From positions 7,936,001-8,000,000 of the forward strand of contig CP108400.1 in NCBI GenBank assembly GCA_045039925.1: a stretch of DNA of 64,000 bases. Reading direction: 5' to 3'. Origin of the DNA: Yinghuangia sp045039925 (GTDB lineage: Bacteria > Actinomycetota > Actinomycetes > Streptomycetales > Streptomycetaceae). The notes beneath the pieces are model-generated. The model was not told where the DNA came from and did not search any database. It saw nothing but the letters and a program-made list of their open reading frames with translations. The translations under genes were made by a program, and so were the position numbers. The first letter of the stretch is position 1, and the number at the start of each line of letters is the position of its first letter. Positions 45,333-54,441 of this stretch are shown piece by piece.

Positions 45333-46304
45333 AAGCGCGAATGATGTCTTCGGCGCGCCCGCCAGCGCGTACCCAGCGGGTGACCTCGTCGGCTGTGGTG
45401 AGCGGGTTCGCGAGGAGGCTGTTGCCCGCGCACTTGAGGTAGCGGCGGCCGTCCGGGTAGCGCAGGGGCGGCATGATGATGCCGCCGTACGCAATATCGC
45501 CTTCGCGGGCCTTGAGGTACATGAGTGCCGGGAGTTCGTCGGCGCGCGGGTCGTCGGTCGCGACGAGGACGACGGTCGCACCGAAGGTGTCCATGGCGAG
45601 GCGTCGCGGGAGCAGGCCGTTCATGTTGGTGGACGCACCGGTCGCGACCACGACCTTGGATGCGGTCCACGCGGCGCCGGAGCGTGTGAGGACGCGGCGG
45701 CCGGCGGGGTGCGGCGCGAGTGCGGTCACCTCGTCGCGGTGCAGGACGGCTCCCGCTGCGACGGCGGCCGCCAGTTCCGCGCGCACCAGGTCGCGGGGAT
45801 TGACGATGAACGCGTCGCGCTGCCTGACGCCCACGTGCCCGGGCTCGAAGCGCAAGTGCGGCTACGCGTCGGCGAGTTCCGCCGTGTCCAGCGGCTCGAT
45901 GTGCCTGCCCAGGTCGCGGGCGTTGGCCTCGAATCGTCCGGGGTCGAACCACGCGCGCAGTTCCGGGTCGTCGATGGTCTCGGGCATGACCGCGACCGAC
46001 TCGACCGGCCGCGCAAACGTGATCCCGGTGCGGTCGGCCAGGCCGTCGAACCGGGCGAGGGACCGCACGGCGAGGAGCGTGGTGGCGAGCGGCACTTCGA
46101 GGAGGTGGGCAAGACGGCCCTGGTCGTAGTGGCCGGCCCATACGCGTCGTGGTCGGCGAACCCGGCGGGCTCGTCCGGTCCGGTGATCAGGACAGCGGCG
46201 CCTTGTTCGGCGAGGTGGCGGGCGGTGGCGGCGCCGATGGGTCCTGCGCCGACGATGACGACGTCGTAGTGGGGGGCGTGGGTCGGTGAGGTGCTGGGCG
46301 GCAT
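45333..46304 (-). pseudogene. FAD-dependent amine/amino-acid oxidase-like gene, decayed
   Basis: MPPSTSPTHAPHYDVVIVGA begins a Rossmann GxGxxG FAD motif (GAGPIGAATARHLAEQG). A frameshift near 46140 moves to AGHYDQGRLAHLLEVPLATT; a TAG at 45862-45864 interrupts the second frame (ELADA, stop, PHLRFEPGHVGVRQRDAF); coding continues to VVVATGASTNMNGLLPRRLA and DIIRA near 45335, where the transposase fragment starts. Missing C-terminus. DAO/SoxA-like family. Confidence 0.82.
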
Positions 46305-46359
46305 GCCGAAGGCTCCGATCAGGCGCGGCTCGTGCGGGGTCGGCGGCGTGTGCTACGTC

Positions 46360-46667
46360 ATGGCCGGCGGGCACGACTTCCTCAAGGCGCTCGCGAGTGA
46401 GACGCGGCGGCAGGTGATGGAACTGTTTGCGGACGGCGTCGAGTTGAGCGTCGGCGAGGTGCCGAGCGTGCTGGGCTGCGGGCACCCACCGCCGCCGAGC
46501 ACTTGTCGCTGCTGCGGCGCGGCGGACTGCTGGTGTCGACGCGCGAGGGCAAGGTCGTCCGCTATCGCGTGGACACAGCGTCGGTCGCGGCGCGGCTGGA
46601 CAACCTGAAGGCGTACCTGATGCTGTGCTGCCCGCCGGCTGACTGCGCGGGCGATGGGTGCTCCTGA
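46360..46667 (+). pseudogene. ArsR-type repressor, frameshifted, with cysteine tail
   Basis: ATG 46360 gives MAGGHDFLKALASETRRQVM and ELSVGEVPSVLG. One base near 46480 is out of register; the other frame reads APTAAEHLSLLRRGGLLVST, GKVVRYRV and ends with a cysteine-rich tail LMLCCPPADCAGDGCS. The 308-bp length is not a multiple of three, which confirms the lesion. A winged-helix metal-sensor relic at the edge of the arsenic island. Confidence 0.78.
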
Positions 46668-46677
46668 ACCTGGCCGG

Positions 46678-47055
46678 TCAGCCGCAGTCGCCGTCGGCGG
46701 TGCGGCAGGCGTCGAGGCCTTCGGGGCTGGAGGAGGCGAGGGTGGCGAGCAGACGCATCGGGGTGACGAGCGCGTCGCAGCACAGGGCGTAGACGTTGGC
46801 CCGGCCGCGCGGGGTGACGGTGACCAGGCCCTGGTCGCGCAGCGGCGCGAGGTGGTGGCTGACCAGCGTCTGGCCCAGGCCGGTGGCGTCGGTGAGTTCG
46901 CGCACGGTGTGTGGGCGTTCGGCGAGCAGGAGGACGAGAGTGAGGCGGTGCTCGTCGCCCAGTGCTTTCAGCAGTGGGGCGAGGGTGGCCGCGCGGGTGG
47001 CTGCGGTCTCCGGCTCCAGGAGGTGGATGTCCAGCGTCTGCGTCATGCTCACCAT
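46678..47055 (-). CDS. ArsR-family repressor
   Basis: 125 residues (ATG 47055, or ATG 47046 MTQTLDIHLL). Winged helix: LKALGDEHRLTLVLLLAERP, TDATGLGQTLVSHHLAPLRD and GLVTVTPRGRANVYALCCDA. Instead of the ELCVCDL sensor it has CC in the C-terminal helix and a final DACRTADGDCG, so metalloid sensing probably uses C-terminal thiols. Divergent to the flavoprotein gene with a 16-bp palindrome between them. Confidence 0.85.
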   Translation of the reverse strand: MVSMTQTLDIHLLEPETAATRAATLAPLLKALGDEHRLTLVLLLAERPHTVRELTDATGLGQTLVSHHLAPLRDQGLVTVTPRGRANVYALCCDALVTPMRLLATLASSSPEGLDACRTADGDCG

Positions 47056-47079
47056 TGTGCCACAGCACTTGTTGGCATC

Positions 47080-47095
47080 AACAGCATTTGCTGTT
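47080..47095. promoter_or_regulatory. operator between divergent arsR and flavoprotein genes
   Basis: AACAGCATTTGCTGTT, perfect 7-bp arms around TT. It lies 25 bp from the arsR start and 57 bp from the flavoprotein start and would control both. Confidence 0.7.
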
Positions 47096-47151
47096 TATAG
47101 TTGCGGTCGTTGTCAGGACCCGTTTCCCGTGAACGACCGAGGAGTCATGCC

Positions 47152-48699
47152 ATGAGCACTGCCCAGGACCAGGCCGCGGCCGAACTGCCCGTCGTCGTCA
47201 TCGGAGCCGGCCCGATCGGGCTCGCCGCCGCGGCCCACCTCGTCGAGCGCGGCCTCGAGCCGCTCGTGATCGAGGCCGGGGCGAGCGTCGGGGCCGCGAT
47301 CCAGGAGTGGGGCCACGTGCGGCTCTTCTCGCCGTGGGAGTTCGACACCGACGCGGCCGCGCGCCGGCTCCTTGAGCCGACCGGGTGGACCGCACCGCCG
47401 CCGGAGGTGTTGCCGACCGGCGCCGAACTGGTCCGCGACTACCTCGCACCGCTGGCCGCCACCGCGCAGCTCGCCCCCAGGATCCGCACCAACACCCGCG
47501 TGGTGGCGGTGTCGCGGCGTGGCGTCGACAAGACCCGCAACATCGGACGCGAGGACCACCCGCTGTTCGTACGGACCGTCGACGGCGAGGGCGTCGTCCG
47601 CGACATCGAGGCCCGCGCGATCATCGACGCGTCCGGGACCTGGGGCCGGGCGAACCCGCTCGGGGACTCCGGGCTCGCGGCGGTCGGCGAGGCGGAGGCC
47701 GCGCCGTACCTGTCCGGCGCGCTGCCGGACGTGCTGGGCCGCGACCGCGCCCGGTTCGCCGGCAAGCACGCGCTGGTCGTCGGCATGGGCCACTCGGCAG
47801 CCAACACCCTGCTGTCGCTGGCCGAGCTCGCCGAGTCCGAGCCGGGCACCCGCGTCACCTGGGCGGTGCGCGGCGCGTCGGTCGCGCGGCTGTACGGCGG
47901 CGGCGACGCGGACGGGCTGCCCGCACGGGGCGCGCTGGGCTCGCGGGTCAAGGCGGCCGTCCAGGCGGGCGTGATCACCCTGGTCCGCAGCTTCACCATC
48001 ACCAAGTTCGAGGTCCCCGAGGGGGCTTCGGGCCCGGTCGAGGTCGTCGGCAGCACTCCCGAAGGCGTGCAGGGCATCGCCGCGGACGTCGTCGTCGCGG
48101 CCACCGGCTTCCGCCCCGACCTGGACATGCTGCGCGAGGTGCGCCTGGAGATCGACGCGAGCACCGAGGCGCCGGTCAAGCTCGCGCCGATGATCGACCC
48201 GAACTTCCACAGCTGCGGCACCGTGCCCCCGCACGGCGAGCGCGAACTCGCCCACCCCGAGCAGGACTTCTACATTGCGGGCATGAAGAGCTACGGCCGC
48301 GCACCGACGTTCCTGATGGCGACCGGCTACGAACAGGTCCGCTCGATCGTCGCCGCCATCGCCGGCGACCGCGCCGCCGCGGACAACGTCGAGCTGGAGC
48401 TGCCGGAGACCGGCGTCTGCTCGACCAACCTGCCGGGCGAGGACGAGGCCGGCAACTGCGGCAGCTCCTGCGGCACCACCGCCGAACCCGTCGCCGCGCA
48501 GCCGGTCGCGGTGTCCTCGTGCGGCGACGCTGCCGAGTCCGCGGCTTCGGCATCCTCGTGCGGATCGGCTGAGGTGCCCGCCGCCGACGCAGTCTCGTGC
48601 TGCGGCGCTTCGACTCCGGAACCGGTGAAGATCGGCGTCGGGTTCGCCACCGGTCTGCCCAACGGCCTTGCGGGTGCGCTCGAACGCGGCGATGCCTGA
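47152..48699 (+). CDS. ArsO-like flavoprotein with cysteine-rich tail
   Basis: 515 residues from ATG 47152 (GAGGAG ribosome site). FAD motif VVVIGAGPIGLAAAAHLVER near the N-terminus, a second NADPH-type motif HALVVGMGHSAANTLLSLAE and ATGFRPDLDML place it with flavin monooxygenase-like oxidoreductases found in actinomycete arsenic operons. After residue 425 a tail of about 90 residues has repeated CG pairs (CGSSCG, SSCG, SSCG, SCCG), surely able to bind metalloid. It overlaps the MFS gene by 8 bp. Possible roles: arsenite oxidation or delivery to the transporter. The reaction is not known from sequence. Confidence 0.82.
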   Translation: MSTAQDQAAAELPVVVIGAGPIGLAAAAHLVERGLEPLVIEAGASVGAAIQEWGHVRLFSPWEFDTDAAARRLLEPTGWTAPPPEVLPTGAELVRDYLAPLAATAQLAPRIRTNTRVVAVSRRGVDKTRNIGREDHPLFVRTVDGEGVVRDIEARAIIDASGTWGRANPLGDSGLAAVGEAEAAPYLSGALPDVLGRDRARFAGKHALVVGMGHSAANTLLSLAELAESEPGTRVTWAVRGASVARLYGGGDADGLPARGALGSRVKAAVQAGVITLVRSFTITKFEVPEGASGPVEVVGSTPEGVQGIAADVVVAATGFRPDLDMLREVRLEIDASTEAPVKLAPMIDPNFHSCGTVPPHGERELAHPEQDFYIAGMKSYGRAPTFLMATGYEQVRSIVAAIAGDRAAADNVELELPETGVCSTNLPGEDEAGNCGSSCGTTAEPVAAQPVAVSSCGDAAESAASASSCGSAEVPAADAVSCCGASTPEPVKIGVGFATGLPNGLAGALERGDA

Positions 48700-49990
48700 C
48701 CGCGACCCGGCCGAGGCGGCAGAGTGGGCGGGCCTCGACGTCGACGTCGACGTCCCGCCCGCTCTGCCCGCCCAGGCCCCCGACGCCGCGGCCGACGACC
48801 TGCATCGGCCGCGGCTGCGCGCCGTCCTGATCGCCTTGTGCGTCACCGAGATCACCAGCTGGGGCATCCTCTACTACGCGTTCCCGGTGCTGGCCCCGGC
48901 CATCAAGGACGACACCGGCTGGTCCACCTCGGCATCGACTGCCGCGTTCTCCATGGCCTTGGTCGTCTCCGGGATCGTCGGCATCCCGGTCGGCCGCCTG
49001 CTGGACCGGCGCGGCCCGCACCTGCTGATGACCGCCGGATCCGCTGTCGCGGTCGGCGCCGTGCTCATGGTGGCGTGGGCACCGAACCTGCTGTGGTTCA
49101 CCGCCGCGTGGGTGCTGGCCGGCGTCGCGATGTCCGCGGTCCTCTACCAACCCGCGTTCGCCGCACTCACCCGCTGGTACGGCCCCCGGCACCTCGCAGC
49201 CCTGACCACCGTCACCCTCGTCGCCGGGCTGGCCAGCACGGTCTTCGCGCCGGTCACCGTGGCGCTGTCGCACTGGCTGTCGTGGCGCGGGGTGTACGTC
49301 GTCCTGGCCGGTGTGCTCGCCGCCGTCACCATCCCGCTGCACGCCATCGTGCTGCGCCGCCCTTGGCCCGCCGCACCCGCGGCCACGCACCACGCCGAAG
49401 TGCCCGGCGACGTACGGTCGGTCGTCCGCAGCCGCCCCTTCGTCATTCTGGTAGTCGCCATGACGCTCGGCTCGTTCGGCATGTACGCGGGCCTGGTCAA
49501 CCTCGTCCCGCTGTTCACCGACCGCGGCTCCAGCACCACCGTCGCCGCTTGGGCACTCGGGCTCGGCGGCGCCGGCCAGGTCCTCGGTCGCCTCGGCTAC
49601 GCCGCACTCACCCGCCGCGCCGGAGTCCTGGCCCGGACCGTCGGAATCCTGGGTGCCACCGCGGCAACAACCGCGCTGCTCGCGTTCGTCCCCGGCCCGA
49701 TCTGGCTCCTGGTGGTCATCTCCGTGATCGCGGGGACCGCGCGCGGGGTGGCGACCCTGCTCACCGCGACCGCAATCACCGAGCGATGGGGCGCGGCGTC
49801 GTACGGGACGCTCTCGGGCATCCTGTCCGCACCCGCGATGGCCGCATCCGCCCTCGCCCCGTGGGCAGGAGCAGCGCTGGCCGGGCCGCTCGGCGGCTAC
49901 CCGCACATGTTCGCGCTGCTGGCCGCCGTCGGCTTCGCCGCCGCGCTGCTCGCGATCGGCACCATCCCGCACCGAGGAAAGACCGCATGA
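48692..49990 (+). CDS. MFS transporter of the arsenic operon
   Basis: 432 residues from ATG 48692, which overlaps the flavoprotein stop. Twelve hydrophobic segments with the MFS motif GIPVGRLLDRRGPHLLMTAG after helix 2; helices such as LIALCVTEITSWGILYYAFP and MLRGT-type GTARGVATLLTATAITERWG. An acidic N-terminal arm (DVDVDVPPALPAQAPDAAAD) precedes helix 1. Given the operon, the substrate is likely an arsenic species, but this is inferred from position alone. Confidence 0.85.
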   Translation: MPDRDPAEAAEWAGLDVDVDVPPALPAQAPDAAADDLHRPRLRAVLIALCVTEITSWGILYYAFPVLAPAIKDDTGWSTSASTAAFSMALVVSGIVGIPVGRLLDRRGPHLLMTAGSAVAVGAVLMVAWAPNLLWFTAAWVLAGVAMSAVLYQPAFAALTRWYGPRHLAALTTVTLVAGLASTVFAPVTVALSHWLSWRGVYVVLAGVLAAVTIPLHAIVLRRPWPAAPAATHHAEVPGDVRSVVRSRPFVILVVAMTLGSFGMYAGLVNLVPLFTDRGSSTTVAAWALGLGGAGQVLGRLGYAALTRRAGVLARTVGILGATAATTALLAFVPGPIWLLVVISVIAGTARGVATLLTATAITERWGAASYGTLSGILSAPAMAASALAPWAGAALAGPLGGYPHMFALLAAVGFAAALLAIGTIPHRGKTA

Positions 49991-50136
49991 GCACTGCGCA
50001 ACGCCACGACGTCGTCGTCATCGGTGCCGGCCAAGCCGGCCAAGCCGGCCTCGCCGCCGGGTACTTCCTCCGCCACGTCCGCCTCAATCGCGTCAGCGTT
50101 GAAGCAGGGCAGTCGGCTGAGCCTTGGCCTCGGTGA
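49987..50136 (+). pseudogene. truncated flavin monooxygenase
   Basis: Starts MSTAQRHDVVVIGAGQAGQA with the FAD motif (slightly expanded by a repeated GQA) and GYFLRH, coupled to the MFS gene by ATGA, then leaves the family near 50085 and stops. The insertion of the HTH/Z1-like locus probably cut it. Confidence 0.75.
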
Positions 50137-50185
50137 GGGGAGCCTCGGGTCTCGAACACGAGCATGCCCGGCAACACGGCAAGAC

Positions 50186-50485
50186 TCACAGGAGGTGACG
50201 GAGCCAACCACCAGCCACCTCGGCGGTCCAGCCACCGACCCCGGTTCCAAGGCCGCCGATGAACCCGAAGAGCGTGATCATCGTGGCGCGGCGAAGTCGA
50301 CGGCGGGTGGGCGACGCCGGAGCGGGTGGCAGGGGCTCCTCGCGGTCTGGGTCGGTCCCGTCAGGGAGCATTGGCGGTGGTTCTCCGTTCACTGCGGCAC
50401 GGTCGAGGTTGCCGCTCAGCATGGAGCCGACGGAGGGCGGTGCGCGGTGGGGCAACGTTGCCATTGGCGCGCAACGCGTTGCCAA
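50186..50485 (-). CDS. small membrane-anchored protein divergent to the Z1-like gene
   Basis: 99 codons, or 79 from ATG 50425 (MLSGNLDRAAVNGEPPPMLP). A proline-rich cytosolic part, RRRLRRAT, then one hydrophobic helix MITLFGFIGGLGTGVGGWTA near the C-terminus. No known family. Its divergent placement 50 bp from the HTH/Z1-like gene suggests a shared control region and possible partnership. Confidence 0.45.
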   Translation of the reverse strand: MATRCAPMATLPHRAPPSVGSMLSGNLDRAAVNGEPPPMLPDGTDPDREEPLPPAPASPTRRRLRRATMITLFGFIGGLGTGVGGWTAEVAGGWLRHLL

Positions 50486-50535
50486 TCTCTGTACAACAGC
50501 CTGCGGTCATTGGGTCAGGGCGTAAAACTGGCGGT

Positions 50536-53028
50536 GTGCCGAACAGGAAACGAACCGAGGTGGCCCTCACCCCACTGTCTCCCGACATCCCCGAGTCACG
50601 GGCCGAACTCGCCCAGGAATTGCGCCGTTTGTTCCTGACCTTGGACGTTTCACTGCGCCGATGGGCGGAGCAGCAGACGCGTGACCCGGGTGCGGTGAGC
50701 CGCTATCTGAGCGGCCGGCGTCCCGTGCAGAAGAGCTTCGTGGAGGACCTGATCGCGAGCGCGGGCACACCACCACGCGCGCCGCTCGACGAGGCCGCGG
50801 TCGCCCATGTGTGGGGTCTCTTCGACAAGGACGTGGTCACGCGACTGGCGTCGACGCACAGCACCCGTGAGTTGCAGCGCGCGCACGAACGCATCCTCGA
50901 CCTGGAACGGCGCCTAGCCGTAGCCGAGGGTCGTCCGGTACCCGCCCCGCTGCCTCGGCAGGTAGCGGACGCGACAGGTACCACCAGCATCGTTGCCGTG
51001 CCCACGCGCAGCATCGCCGGGCTCTCGGAGCGGGATGCGGTTGACGGCCCGCCTCAGGGGCCTGGGTGCGCGCCGGGTACGCCCCCCATGCTCGGCCCGG
51101 ATCCCGCTGCCACGGTGGACAGCCCGGTCGAGATTCCATCGGCAGCCTGGTACGCCGCATCGGATTCGCGATGCTGGTACAGCGCCGCGTATGTCCGCCG
51201 GATGGTTGAACGCGGCGGCATACGCGAGGACTTCGCATCAGAGATCGAGACCATGGCGACCCGCGTCGTGGAGCGCCTTGCCAATCCGAGCGCGCCGGTG
51301 GCCTACGCGGCACGAGGGCTGGTGGTAGCGCCGTTGCAGTCTGGGAGGACCGCGCGCGTCGCTGCCATCGCAGGCCGGGCGCTGGATGCCGGCTACCGCC
51401 TGATCATCGTCCTGGCAGGTCACGCGAACTGGGAGCGCCAGCAGCTCCAGGAGTACCTGGACAAGAACCTACTGGGGCGCGAGAACGTCGCTCCGGATGG
51501 TGTAGTGCCTGCTGACTATGCCGAAGACCCGGCATGGCACATGGCTGAGGGCTTTGCCGTGCATGGGGCGCGCCCCTCGCGGCTCGGCGCGTTTGACATC
51601 ATCAGAGTCACCAGCCGCACCAGCGACTACGGCCGCCGGTCGTCGGACGCGCAGGCTTTCGCGTTCAGCAAGCAGGACCCCGCGCTCCCGTTTCATCACC
51701 CCCAGAACCTGCAGTCGGCGCCGGCGCGCCTTCTCGTCGTCAAGAAGAACAAGGCCGTCCTGACTCGGCTGATCGACGACCTGCGGGCGGCCGACGAATC
51801 CCTTCTCGAAGTGCCCGCCCTAGTGATCGACCTTGCCCCGGAGGCGCTTCCCTCCACCGCTATCCACACCCGCCGCGAAGCTGGCTCTGGGCACACCGGG
51901 CTCGCGACGCTGACCCGGTGCGTCGAAGGCCTGCTGGCGCTGTTGCCCCGGGCCCAGTACGTGGCTTGGACGACCGACCCCTCCGTCGACAGGCTCTTCC
52001 ACCTCGCACGCATCCCGGCGACCTTCCCCAAGGACTTCGTTGTCTCCGTGCCCCGCCCGGCTGGTCATCTGGGCATCGACGACCTCTACGTCGCAGGCGG
52101 AATCCGGGCCGCGGAGCGCACATACGCCAACTCGCCACGCATGGCCCACGTCCGGGAGCTCGACGTCCACGACGCGGCCGACGACAGCGAAGAGCGGCGT
52201 GCGCTGGACATGTTCGTGCTGACGGGTGCTGTGAGGTTGTACCGGGCCGCCGCCGATGGCCGGGATGCTTTCGCCGTCGGCCAGGACCATCACGTCATGA
52301 TGGTCCACACCGCGCCGCGCGTCGCCGACCTGCACGCTACATCCGACCGCCTTCGGCAGCTCTGGCACCAGGACGCCGAGAACGCCGACGAGAGCATCGC
52401 CAGGCTGTGGTCGCTGTACGAGACCGACGTCGCTCCGGTCTCGCGTGCCCGGGCCCACTCTCGGGCTGTGCCCAACACGTTCTCCGACCTGATCCCATTC
52501 ATCCGAGCTGCCCGAGCCCGCCTAGACCGCGGCAGCGGACCGGTCCCACCCTGGGAGGGCCCGCACGGTCAGGACAGAACCAGCGGGGACGGAAAGCCGG
52601 TGTGGACGGTCGTAGTCGTCGGAGGACGACCTGTCGATGCAGAACTGGCCGAGGCAGCCACCGTTCGCTACTACAGCCCTCGGGTCCGGATTGCCTCACT
52701 TCTGTACACCGGTGCGGCGCTGATCACCCGGCACCACGATCTCGTCCGGCTCTACGTCTGCCGACCGCAGGACGCCGCAGGTCAGCGGCCTGACCTGCTG
52801 GCAGCCATGGCCACAGCACACCGGTCCAGCCGTGAAATCTTCGCGCTTCTGACGCAATCCGCGTTCACCCCTAAGGGCGGCCCCCCCATCACACCGGACC
52901 AGCTTCCCTCCCTGATTGCGGAACTGCGAGAAAGACAGTCTCTGGGAGCGGAGATCGGGCCCGTGCCCGAACACCGCCGGGGGCACAACTCGTTGCCTGG
53001 GCGTGGGTCGGCCAACTTCGACGGGTGA
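50536..53028 (+). CDS. HTH + Z1-like protein with degraded ATPase motifs
   Basis: 830 residues from GTG 50536. N-terminus: HTH-like ELRRLFLTLDVSLRRWAEQQ then DPGAVSRYLSGRRP (XRE-type) and a short coiled coil. The large domain follows the Z1 (PF10593) pattern of DEAD-like ATPases linked to restriction systems: RGLVVAPLQSGRTARVAAIA (about 260-279), LIIVLAGHANWERQQLQEYL, VIDLAPEA (430-437), LLPRAQYVAWTTDPSV, FPKDFVVSVPRPAGHLGIDD. Compared with canonical Z1 (PVQSGKT, DDEAD, YTATPFA) the Walker A lysine is Arg271, Walker B acidic residues are gone and the SAT-like motif is WTTDP. It is therefore probably a non-hydrolysing sensor or regulator. No methylase or nuclease partner is adjacent. It splits the arsenic operon. 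Confidence 0.72.
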   Translation: MPNRKRTEVALTPLSPDIPESRAELAQELRRLFLTLDVSLRRWAEQQTRDPGAVSRYLSGRRPVQKSFVEDLIASAGTPPRAPLDEAAVAHVWGLFDKDVVTRLASTHSTRELQRAHERILDLERRLAVAEGRPVPAPLPRQVADATGTTSIVAVPTRSIAGLSERDAVDGPPQGPGCAPGTPPMLGPDPAATVDSPVEIPSAAWYAASDSRCWYSAAYVRRMVERGGIREDFASEIETMATRVVERLANPSAPVAYAARGLVVAPLQSGRTARVAAIAGRALDAGYRLIIVLAGHANWERQQLQEYLDKNLLGRENVAPDGVVPADYAEDPAWHMAEGFAVHGARPSRLGAFDIIRVTSRTSDYGRRSSDAQAFAFSKQDPALPFHHPQNLQSAPARLLVVKKNKAVLTRLIDDLRAADESLLEVPALVIDLAPEALPSTAIHTRREAGSGHTGLATLTRCVEGLLALLPRAQYVAWTTDPSVDRLFHLARIPATFPKDFVVSVPRPAGHLGIDDLYVAGGIRAAERTYANSPRMAHVRELDVHDAADDSEERRALDMFVLTGAVRLYRAAADGRDAFAVGQDHHVMMVHTAPRVADLHATSDRLRQLWHQDAENADESIARLWSLYETDVAPVSRARAHSRAVPNTFSDLIPFIRAARARLDRGSGPVPPWEGPHGQDRTSGDGKPVWTVVVVGGRPVDAELAEAATVRYYSPRVRIASLLYTGAALITRHHDLVRLYVCRPQDAAGQRPDLLAAMATAHRSSREIFALLTQSAFTPKGGPPITPDQLPSLIAELRERQSLGAEIGPVPEHRRGHNSLPGRGSANFDG

Positions 53029-53674
53029 CCCCGGAGCGACGCACGCGGCTCCAGCACGCTGCAAGAGCACAGATTCCGACCTGGGGCGGTCGTAAGTCCC
53101 ACGCCTCGCAGCCGCGCAGGCAGGGTGACCCAGGCCCGCAGTGAAATCGGGGTGGCCTACGCAACTCGCGGAACGTCCGCCTTCGCTGATCCCTGGGACG
53201 CCTTCGCGGAGTTGCTCGACGTGATGACCCTGATTCCCGGGGTCGCCCGCGAGGATGTCGACGATGCCGTGATTGGAAGCGAACTGACCTGGCCGGTCGG
53301 AGGTTGGGACCTGACCTTCAACTCGAAGGTAAGGAACGGGGAGGCGCATTGGAGTGCCCCGCGCTGACGCTCTCGCGGGAGGCCGCCTCGGCTTCGTTGG
53401 GGTTGCGATGCGAGTGGGACGGCAGCCTCGCCCCCTACGAAGACCCCGACCTCCTGCCAGCCTATGCAATCGTGGCCGACCATCAAACGACACTTGGTGG
53501 CCCAGGTGAGTGGGCCGCCCCGGCCTGGGTCCTGGACACCGTCTGGCCCCGGACAACCGGCATCTAGATCGATCATGTCGACGGGTGCTGGTTCGCCTGC
53601 CGCACCGAGGACGAGCGAGGGCTGCCGAGGCCCGAGACGCGGGCCGCTTGGGCCTCGGCGTTGCTCGGCGCAGA
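53029..53674. other. 650 bp with two doubtful small frames
   Basis: Plus-strand frames 53125-53367 (AFADPWDAFAELLDVMTLIP) and 53304-53567 (GLRCEWDGSLAPYEDPDLLP) have plausible composition and could be pieces of one small gene, but neither has a good ribosome site or a family I know. Confidence 0.35.
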
Positions 53675-54160
53675 TCAGCAGCAGCCGCCGCCGCTTCCGG
53701 TGGGCTGGAGTTCGAGGGACTGGCGGCCCTCCGGTGCCTCGGCTGCGTCTGCCGGAAGGCAGCAGGCGCTTCCCTCGTCGCGCGGGAGCTGGTCGGCGTC
53801 GGCCTTGACGACGTAGACCTCCCACGGCTCGGCGCCAGGGCCGTGGACCCAGACCTTGTCCTGGACGGCGTAGCAACAGGTCGTGTCGTTCTCCTCGACG
53901 GTGGCCAGGCCGGCGTCGGCCAGGCGGGTGGTCGCGGCGGAGACCTGGTCGGTGGTCTCGACCTCCACGCCGAGGTGGTCCATGACAGTCGGTTCGCCGT
54001 CCTTGCCCTGGATCAGGACGAGCTTGAGCGGGGGCTCGGCGACGGCGAAGTTGGCGTAGCCGTCGCGGAGCTTGGCGGGCTCGGTGCCGAACAGCTTGCT
54101 GTAGAAGGCGATCGAGGCGTCGAGGTCGGCGACGCGGAGCGCGAGCTGGACACGGGACAT
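53675..54160 (-). CDS. arsI: ArsI/CadI-type vicinal-oxygen-chelate protein
   Basis: 161 residues, MSRVQLALRVADLDASIAFY. VOC fold with NDTTCCYAVQDKVWVHGP, the vicinal cysteine pair that binds trivalent organoarsenicals in ArsI C-As lyases, plus HLGVEVET and PWEVYVVKAD (metal ligands His and Glu). The first ligand position holds Gln rather than His, as I recall for CadI-like members, so lyase activity is uncertain. An extra tail adds two more cysteine pairs (SACCLP, GGGCC). It is transcribed divergently from the arsR at 54442. Confidence 0.85.
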   Translation of the reverse strand: MSRVQLALRVADLDASIAFYSKLFGTEPAKLRDGYANFAVAEPPLKLVLIQGKDGEPTVMDHLGVEVETTDQVSAATTRLADAGLATVEENDTTCCYAVQDKVWVHGPGAEPWEVYVVKADADQLPRDEGSACCLPADAAEAPEGRQSLELQPTGSGGGCC

Positions 54161-54208
54161 GGTGCGACCTCCTGGAGGTGGGATGCGGTTCCGGATGGAA
54201 GCGGGGGG

Positions 54209-54358
54209 TCAGAACGCGCCGTGGATGCCGGCCACCTGGGTGCGGGTGCGCCGTGCCTCGGAGCGGCACGCGCTGAAGGTCACCGACGCGAGCCGACGGG
54301 CGCTGGGGCGGGCTGCGGCCGCGACGAGGGTGCTGCGTACACGCTGGATGCTGTCCAT
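54209..54358 (-). CDS. 49-residue basic ORF upstream of arsI
   Basis: ATG 54358 preceded by AGGGGCAG; product MDSIQRVRSTLVAAAARPSA and on, arginine-rich, ends GIHGAF. It occupies the leader of the arsI transcript 48 bp before its start. Could be a small protein or leader peptide; single cysteine near the middle. Confidence 0.4.
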   Translation of the reverse strand: MDSIQRVRSTLVAAAARPSARRLASVTFSACRSEARRTRTQVAGIHGAF

Positions 54359-54428
54359 GATCTGCCCCTGACGTGCTTGTTTCGACGTCTGTCGATATCC
54401 AGAAGCTTGCCTCGGGAATCGACGGCTG

Positions 54429-54438
54429 TCAATATTGA
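54429..54438. promoter_or_regulatory. ArsR operator between arsI leader and arsR
   Basis: TCAATATTGA, a perfect 10-bp AT-rich palindrome three bases before the GTG start of arsR at 54442, with related TGTCGATATC at 54390. Typical of ArsR/SmtB sites. Confidence 0.6.
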
Positions 54439-54441
54439 TGC

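Noticed and set aside
47113..48867. 584-codon minus frame over the flavoprotein gene, and a similar one over the MFS gene (48176-49972)
   Set aside because: Both are antisense shadows with repetitive composition.
53125..53567. Two overlapping small plus-strand ORFs upstream of arsI
   Set aside because: No ribosome site, no family, and they overlap out of frame; kept only as a doubtful region.
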